64,000 nucleotides of DNA from Symsagittifera roscoffensis (Eukaryota; Xenacoelomorpha; Acoela; Convolutidae), in assembly GCF_963678635.1 (NCBI RefSeq), contig NC_087068.1:56963896-57027895 (forward strand), written 5' to 3'. The position numbers were made by a program, and so were the translations under genes. A model generated the notes under the pieces. The model ran no database searches. It was not told the DNA's origin and worked only from the letters and a program-made list of their open reading frames with translations. This document shows, one piece after another, positions 57,824 through 64,000 of the stretch. The first letter of the stretch is position 1, and every line of letters begins with the position of its first letter.

Positions 57824-58765
57824 ATGAAGCTTGACCTGGGCCAGAAGCTAAACAAAAAATATCTTGTCAGAAAGAATTGGAAACAATTTTTTCAGAATTC
57901 CATGTCAATAAGTGCGAATGATAACCAACTAAAATTGAAACTAACATCAAAACATCTAGCATTTGCTTACAAAAAATTACAGAGAAAATTCATGAGCTTA
58001 AATTTTTGTCTATGCACAGCAACAAAGCTGCTGAAACCATATATCAACTTGAGTTTTACCTGGGATCTATCACTGCAAAAATTGACGATGTATTAGGTCT
58101 AGCTAAAAATTACTTTAAAATTAAAACTCAATAGGACCAGGTAGCAACTGCACAAACCCCGACGCCAAGCGAATCCCTCCGTTCCAAGAAACTCCTTTCA
58201 CAGCGGTCTAGGATTGCATCAATGACTTCGAGTGAGCAACGAAGAGAGGCAGCCCTTGCAAAAATTAGATGAGAGGAAGTTAAACGCCAGGCACAGGCTA
58301 AGCTTCATTTGAAAAAGCAATTCAGATTCAGTCGATAAAGGGTCAACTTGAACTTGATGTGGTTGTAGAGGAAAGCCGTCAAAAGCTAGCCAAGGCAACT
58401 ATCGAAGAAGCTGACTATCTGGCAGACGCCTCGATAATCTGCGGGCTTTGTCGTAGCAGGTCGATCTTGGCAATGGACGTTCAGGAGAACCAAACGGAGG
58501 AAGACAGAACAAGAAGTTGGGAAATACTCAATTCGCAGCTCAGGAAGTAGTTCAGCCCGTGGCGCCAGTCCAAAGTGTCAAACTGGAACCTCCTTCCGAG
58601 TTCTTGTCATTTTCAAGTATTGAACCGCCTTTCAGTAGAAATATGACGATGATTCACAACTCTCATCCAAATGCTAATTATTTCGAAACCACGTGTATAA
58701 ACTCACAGAGTGTTAGCGTCCCTCATACATCAAAAACAAATTCAGCATGCCAAATTCAAATGTAA
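57824..58765 (+). pseudogene. Gag N-terminal region with coiled coil, broken
   Basis: ATG at 57824 starts MKLDLGQKLNKKY; about 60 codons later the reading shifts frame and continues through IYQLEFYLGSITAKIDDVLG and ASMTSSEQRREAALAKI to EESRQKLAKATIEEADYLAD. The Lys/Glu/Arg/Ala-rich helical stretch is typical of the N-terminal coiled coil of BEL/Pao Gag. In-frame stops occur near 58134 and 58271. A Pro/Ser-rich linker (VVQPVAPVQSVKLEPPSEF) follows in yet another frame to 58765. Confidence 0.7.
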
Positions 58766-59097
58766 ATATCACGTATGAGCCACAGGAACAGCTACCTTTG
58801 ACCAAATTGAGGAGCTACAACCCTTTGATGCAGAGAAGTTTTCATCAGACCAATATCCCGACGAGCTCAATGCCCATTGCTCAACAAAATTTTTTCCCAA
58901 ATATTTCTGCAAGTTTTGTGTACTAACCGCTTTTACCCACTAACGTTGTTTCTCTTATTCCTCCAGCAGTCACCTTCCTCCCTAACTCATATTATGTCAC
59001 ACAGCCATCGAAAGTTCAACCGTTCTCTAGCGGAGGAACAACTTTTTCTGTTGGTAATCCTAATGATGTAGACGCCGCTATCTAATCGAAACCGCTG

Positions 59098-59730
59098 ATG
59101 ACGCCTCATACAAGTGAGAACAAACAATCTGGGCCATTTACGTCATCGGGCAGTAAGCCAATTACTAATCAAGATCTAGCTGAAATCTTGACACTGAGCC
59201 AGAAAGGTCCCTTGCCGGAAGGGAATTTGTCTTCTTTCGACGGAAATCTATTGCAGTGGCCTGAATGGTTTGGTCAGTTCAAAAGCGCAATCGATGCAAA
59301 AGTTATAAGTGATGATGCCAAACTGACATATCTCAAAACCCTTGTTTCAGGCAAAGCGAAGCATGCAATTGCCGAAATCGCTTACAGTGGAATATTCCAC
59401 AAGGACTCTTTGAAAACTCGGGATAGGAAATTTGGACAACCACAGACGATTGTGGCGGCTCATCTTGAAAAACTTTCGAAGTTTCCCTCTCTCAAAATGC
59501 AAATTCAGAAAGCATTATCAGTTTCGCTTCCTGTATATCCAGTCTTGTCATTGTTTTAAAATTGTTAGGATATGAGTAAGACTTAGAGACTACATCCGTT
59601 TTGAATAAAGTTATTTCAAAATTGCCTCCAAATATGAAAGAGTCGTGGTCTCTTTACTCTGTAAAGAAACTCTGGAGACAGCCAACCGCTTAAGATTTTA
59701 ATGACTGGCTCCTTCTGAGGCACATGAACT
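59098..59730 (+). pseudogene. Gag core (DUF1759-type), frameshifted
   Basis: ITNQDLAEILTLSQKGPLPE, LSSFDGNLLQWPEWFGQFKS and KLTYLKTLVSGKAKHAIAEI are the hallmark of the BEL/Pao gag core (LPKFDGxxxxWxxFxxxF and LxxLxxLxGxAxxAIxG). The block continues with FGQPQTIVAAHLEKLSKFPS before the frame is lost at about 59500. The last part (SVLNKVISKLPPNMKESWSL) is found in other frames to about 59730. The usual zinc-knuckle segment is not recognisable, presumably decayed or deleted between 59760 and 60000. Confidence 0.85.
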
Positions 59731-60105
59731 TATGCGTGTCAGTCAGAATAAGTCACGGCCTGAGGACACTCAAAAGACTGGTTTCCACAAACCACCCACA
59801 AAAATTTTTGCCGTTGCTTTGCTCAGTTCTCCGCGCAAAATAGGTTGTGTTTTGCTTGCTTGCAATCTGACCACATTTTTCGATAATGGTCTAAAGCCCG
59901 CAATTGCACTAAGCATGGAAGCATGGTCGTGAAAGCACCCAAAATGTCTTGTTGCATGGTGCTGAGGAAGTTTTCAGCGTAAGGTCTGCAAACAAAGAGT
60001 TAAACATTAGCGATAACACAAGCCATTCAAATTGAAACAGTAACGCCCCACCGAACCGGAATAAGCCGCAAACTTTGTCACAAGAAACTAACGGGACTCC
60101 TTCCT

Positions 60106-60381
60106 GTGCTTCGATTGGGAATAAATTCACACAGAGACGTGACCACTGCTGAATTTCCACATCTGCAGCCAATTAAACCTATTGTCTACGACTACTCCGA
60201 CGTTGAGATGATATTGGGGCAGGACGTCTTTCATGGAATGAAGCCTCTCAAATACTTCCAAGGAGGAAATCAAAAATTTCCTGTCGCTGTTCGTATGCCC
60301 ATTGGCAGAGTTCTCAGTGGCCCTCTTCCATCACCATTTGGTGTTCGATCCATCACTTTCAAGTTAATGTTGAAGATGTAG
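60106..60381 (+). pseudogene. Protease C-terminal region (DUF1758-type)
   Basis: HLQPIKPIVYDYSDVEMILG, QDVFHGMKPLKYF and PVAVRMPIGRVLSGPLPSPF correspond to the part of the BEL aspartic-protease region that follows the active site (I-G-x-D and A-x-x-x-x-x-G-W-x-x-x-G). The catalytic DSG-type motif is not visible upstream, where 59930-60100 is frameshifted and partly deleted. Confidence 0.75.
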
Positions 60382-60395
60382 CACTTGCTGGCCAG

Positions 60396-61469
60396 GTGAA
60401 GAAATTGTACGAGCTAGAACCGTATGGCACGTTTAAACAAGCTGATCCCCGTTCCGCAGCTGATAAACGTGCTCAAAAAATTCTTGAATTTACCACGCTT
60501 CATAATGGCAGCCATTATGTTGCTGGAATGCTCTGGGATGTTGACAATGCTCATCTTCCCGATAACTTTTACGCTTCATTGGTCCAGCTTAAGTCTCTTG
60601 AAAATTGTCTAGAGAAAGAGTTAAACCTGAAAACTCAATACGCATCCGATATCCGAGGTGATGTCGAAAAGGGTTACGTAGTCCCGGTTAGCCCTCACGA
60701 CTCAAAAAACCGTTCAGACCGAGATTGGTTTGTACCGAACCACCCAATTTTAAACCCGAACAAAACCAGCAGTTTTCGGCGCGTTTCGAACGGTGCTTCT
60801 AAGTTTCACGGCAAATCACTGAATAACTCGTTCAACTCGTGAACCTTTTATTCGCTTAAATGCGCTTCCAAGAGCATAATTACGCAATTTCCGCCGATAT
60901 CAAAGGTATGTTTATGAAGGTCGGCTTTCTAGAAAGCGATCAACGTTCCTTGCATTTTTTGTGGCGGGAGGACCCCACATCAGACGTGAGTGTATTTCAA
61001 TATACAAAGCATATATTTGGAGCGAAAGATTCTCCGACATGTGCTAACTATGTTCTTTGCCGAACAGCAATCGACAACCAAGGTCGTTACCCCCGAAGCC
61101 GCTTACGCCGTGCTAAAGAACCTTTACATGGATGACTACCTTGGGTCTGTGAAAAATCCAGAAACTGCTTTAACGTTAATCCGCAGTTTAGTTAAACTGC
61201 TTAACTTGGGTGGGTTTATTCTTACAAAATTTATTAGCAACATTCCCAATTTGTCCTTGAAACTTAGTCCCCCTAACACCAGTGCTAACAACAGTAAAGA
61301 ATTTCTTACCGCTGCGATTAATCCTGAAACCGCATTGCATGTTCTCGGTCTCAAATGGGACCACGTCACCGATAAGTTGGTTGTGAGAGAGGAGTCAACC
61401 GCGAACTCAAAAACTCTGTTACACAGCGATCGGTTCTTAGTTTTGTGTCCTCCGTGTTTGACCCCATAG
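60396..61469 (+). pseudogene. Reverse transcriptase, frameshifted and internally deleted
   Basis: The N-terminal part (60396-60842) contains NGSHYVAGMLW, DWFVPNHPILNPNKTSSFRR and VSNGASKFHGKSLN, standard BEL RT words. A stop and a short deletion remove the next block (the usual leader to the first palm motif). From 60860 the palm continues with YAISADIKGMFMKVGF (first catalytic Asp), SLHFLWREDP and KHIFGAKDSPTCANYV. A frame change leads to LYMDDYLGS at about 61120, the YxDD active site. The last 40 codons drift out of frame before 61469. The catalytic residues survive but the frame does not. Confidence 0.9.
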
Positions 61470-62181
61470 GTCTTTTCGACCCGTATACCTTACGCGCACG
61501 TTTGCTACTGAAAGATATCTGGAGATTGAGTGGCCAACAGTGGGACGACCCACTGCCAAATGAGTTGTGCCGCAGATTCACTGAATGGCACTCCAGCTTG
61601 CCAGTTTTAGGGCAGTCCAAAATACGTTGTTGCTATTTTGACTTCCCAGTAGATGAGGTTGAGCTGCACATGTTCGGTGATAGCTCATTGGACGTTTTCT
61701 GTTCTGTAGCATTCCTTCGAGCTCAGAAAAACGCTTATTCCAAATGTCCACTAGCGTTTGTCTTCGGCAAAGCAAGAGTAGTCCCGATGAAGATGCTTTC
61801 AATTCTGGAACTTCAAGCTGCGCTTCTTGCTAGTCGCCTGAAGGATGATATCGAGAAAACTCTGACACTGAGTATTTCCAAAGTGTTCATTAGGACTGAC
61901 AGCACTGCTGTCCTTCAGTCGTTGAACTCGACAAGCAAACAGCTCGTGTTTGTAGCCATTCGAGTAGCCGAGATTCTGGAGTCAACATCAATTGACCAAT
62001 GGTTTCATTTTTTAGTGGAGACAACCCCGCTGACATCGGAACTAGAGGTATTACAGCTGATTCCCTCAAGCGAAGCAGTTGGGTAAGCGGCCCTTCCCTT
62101 TTGAAAAATTCTGATTGCCTTTCAATCCAAATAGGAAAGTTACTGAGAAAATTTGCCTGGATGGTCCGATATCCGATCTGA
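61445..62181 (+). pseudogene. RNase H domain, one frameshift
   Basis: SSVFDPIGLFDPYTLRARLL and LKDIWRLSGQQWDDPLPNEL are the RT-RNase H connection typical of BEL. ELHMFGDSSLDVFCSVAFLR carries the first acidic position, LSILELQAALLASRL the Glu, and FIRTDSTAVLQSLNS the Asp of the D-E-D set. The final NPADIGTRGI word, conserved in BEL elements, lies in a second frame from 61999. At 213 codons this is the longest intact frame in the element. Confidence 0.9.
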
Positions 62182-62892
62182 GTGAGAGTATAGAGGTCTC
62201 TTCCAATTTTCCGTGCACTGCAGTTTCGACTGACTCTGCCTTCCCTTGGGAAGAAAATAGTTCGTTCTCCAAGATAAAGCGGCTGATCGCAGATATGTTG
62301 AGACTCTCACCTAAGCATAGACATTTCAGATCTCCAGATAAGGCCATAATTGATCCAGCAGAACTTGTCATTGCAGAGGAAAAATTTTTGCAACTTTCGC
62401 AGTTAGAGTCATTCCCAGCTGAAAGTAAACAATTAGCAATTGGAAAATATATGAAAACATCGAGCCGTATATCTTGGTATTGGCCTTTTATCGGACCGAA
62501 CGGTTTAGTTAGATCTACCGGCCGTATCCAACGTCTCTCCGCAACCGCATTCGTTCCGTCATTCATCAGCAATTTGTTGTACTACGCTTGAGATCTGCAC
62601 TAAGAGCTATTGAAACCCATTGAGTGTGCTGTAGAAAGCAAAAAGCAAAAACAGTTACTCCAATGAAGTCTGACTTTCCCGCGGAGCGTCTAGGTTACCG
62701 CCAGCCACCGTTCTCGAACTGCGGCGTCGATTATTTTGGACCATTTTATGTAAACATTCATCGATCTTCCGAGAAACGCTGGGGTCTTCTTTTACTTGCT
62801 TAACGACTCGCGCAATTCACATTGAGTTAGTTCTATCCATGGACACAAGTTCATGTGTGATGGCTATCGAGCGCTTTAATTCTAGGCGAGGA
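62182..62892 (+). pseudogene. Integrase, truncated before its second catalytic residue
   Basis: A linker (to about 62450) is followed by IGPNGLVRSTGRIQRLSATA. The expected zinc-binding HHCC region is deleted or unreadable. RLGYRQPPFSNCGVDYFGPF then gives the first catalytic Asp of the DDE core, followed by RSSEKRWGLLL and, out of frame, MAIERFNSRRGT. Sequence related to the LTR begins immediately, so the second Asp, the Glu and the C-terminus are absent. Confidence 0.85.
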
Positions 62893-63220
62893 ACATAGCA
62901 TTAAAGTTGACATAGCATTAAAGTTGAACGTGTGAAAGCTAGTATAGTATAAAGCTAGTATGGTCGCTTGGCAATACCAGCTGTGTAGCCCTATTTGAGA
63001 ATCCTATTTGAGCCGAACTTGACAGAACATAGAATGCTAATAATTTAATCAGTTTTAAATTGGTTTTCAATTGAGTTTCTGTTAATTCAACCGCGTGAAC
63101 TGAATTTGCTTTCATAGAAAAAATCATAAATCAGCGCTTGATCAACCCCACTGTTGTGGCTTGATACGTTTAATGTAGTCACAATATTTCGACCATATTT
63201 CGTGAATTTAAAACTGAGCA
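62893..63220 (+). repeat. 3' LTR of the BEL/Pao element
   Basis: About 330 bases related to the 5' LTR run from ACATAGCATTAAAGTTGA, itself duplicated in tandem (17 bases, 62893 and 62910), to CTGAGCA. It lacks the tRNA-like segment of the 5' copy and a short AT-rich segment near the end. It follows the integrase fragment directly, without the expected polypurine tract. Confidence 0.7.
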
Positions 63221-64000
63221 GGATACCGTAAAAAACTCGATAATATTTTGCAGCCCACCACTTGTAAGAAAACTTTACACAAGCATTGATTTGATTTTGT
63301 GATTTGAAGCGAAAACAAGGCAAAAAAGTAGATTTTTGTTTTCATCATATGTTTTAAACAAAAAAAATTTTTATCATTAATTTATACATTATAACCTATT
63401 AGTTTTGTCTTTGAACATAAAATTGTTATATAATTGATTAGTAACAGAGAAACTTTGGTGCAGATTTGTCCCCTACCAGCAATTTTTTTGGTTCACATTG
63501 TCATCATTTTTACAAAAACTGGCATCAAACTAAATAGGCCAGTCAGAACAAGTTTGTTCTTCAATTTTTACTGCGTAAAAACCCTCTTTAATTCAATGAA
63601 CTAACGCTTTCCTGAAAAAAGTCAAATTTTGAAGGGCTCTTGAGATAAAATTGCGAGAAATTTAAGTAAATACGTAAAAATTACTCAAACAGAATCTAAA
63701 TCATTTCTCAGATACACTAGTCAGTCCAGCAACGTTTTGAAGTGGGCATAAACAACATTCAATTCAAATTGCTCTGAAAACGTTAAAGCTGGGTAACACA
63801 AAATTTATACAAATTTTAAGACAGTCGTAAAATCCTTTTGATGATTTTGTTAAAAAAGTTGCTATAAACTATGTTGTGTAGCCATATTACATGAAAAGTT
63901 TTTTTTTTCAGAAAAGATATTCCATATTCCCTACAAGAAAAACAATTTTTTTTTAAGTAGCGCTTTAAAAAGATCAAAACAACAGCAAAAAATTTTTAAG
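63221..64000. other. AT-rich stretch without recognised gene
   Basis: After the 3' LTR there is only AT-rich DNA. No exon or repeat was identified. Confidence 0.3.

Larger units (their letters stand above)
55541..63220 (+). mobile_element. Degenerate BEL/Pao LTR retrotransposon (7.7 kb)
   Basis: Two related terminal repeats (55541-55945 and about 62893-63220) flank, in order on the plus strand, a primer-binding-site-like sequence, an untranslated leader, an unrecognised ORF1, gag, protease, reverse transcriptase, RNase H and a partial integrase. The gag/protease/RT/RNase H/integrase order and the individual motifs are those of BEL/Pao elements. The coding part carries many frameshifts and stops, at least one deletion inside RT, and loss of the 3' part of integrase, so it is inactive as read. 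No matching target duplication was found at the outer ends. Confidence 0.9.

Overview
The window is nuclear DNA of a eukaryote, most likely an invertebrate animal. It is AT-rich (about one third GC by eye), has almost no long open frames, and carries GTAAGT/GTGAGT donors, short (T)nCAG acceptors, a BEL/Pao retroelement, several MITE-like families and a Tc1/mariner remnant. The species cannot be fixed from the sequence. Most open frames are chance frames in AT-rich DNA and are omitted.

Host genes are sparse. The best model is a minus-strand spliced gene at about 2.13-6.34 kb: an ATG-containing first exon, a 48-nt phase-0 exon, a 670-nt exon and a 150-nt exon, all with compatible splice phases. 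I cannot name its product. A minus-strand terminal exon with a close AATAAA lies at 10.74-10.88 kb. Weaker minus-strand candidate exons lie near 20.15, 40.0, 41.3-41.7, 46.25-46.33 and 48.2-48.37 kb.

Most recognisable structure is mobile or repetitive. Family B is a 385-570 bp hAT-type MITE with CAGGGGCGGAT-like inverted ends; two copies have perfect 8-bp target duplications (12.6 and 13.5 kb) and two have 7/8 (46.6 and 52.5 kb). The 52.5-kb copy carries a nested 190-bp element with its own 18-bp inverted ends and a perfect 8-bp duplication. Family A (at least ten copies) starts with a conserved hairpin module, and the same ends occur with two unrelated interiors, one of them tRNA-like. Family D consists of short AT-rich subrepeats next to CCCGGGTTGAC ends; it spans a nearly identical direct duplication of about 1.34 kb at 34.2-36.9 kb. 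Two foldback elements (40.85-41.32 and 43.52-44.44 kb) and a smaller one (9.34-9.47 kb) are also present.

The last part (55.54-63.22 kb) is a decayed BEL/Pao LTR retrotransposon: 5' LTR, primer-binding-site-like sequence, a leader with two TGACGTCA sites, an unrecognised ORF1, a coiled-coil gag region, a gag core of DUF1759 type, a protease region of DUF1758 type, reverse transcriptase with YMDD, RNase H, and an integrase cut off just before its second catalytic residue, then a 3' LTR. Many frameshifts, stops and deletions make it non-functional as read. I found no CRISPR array, rRNA gene, convincing intact tRNA gene or prokaryotic operon.
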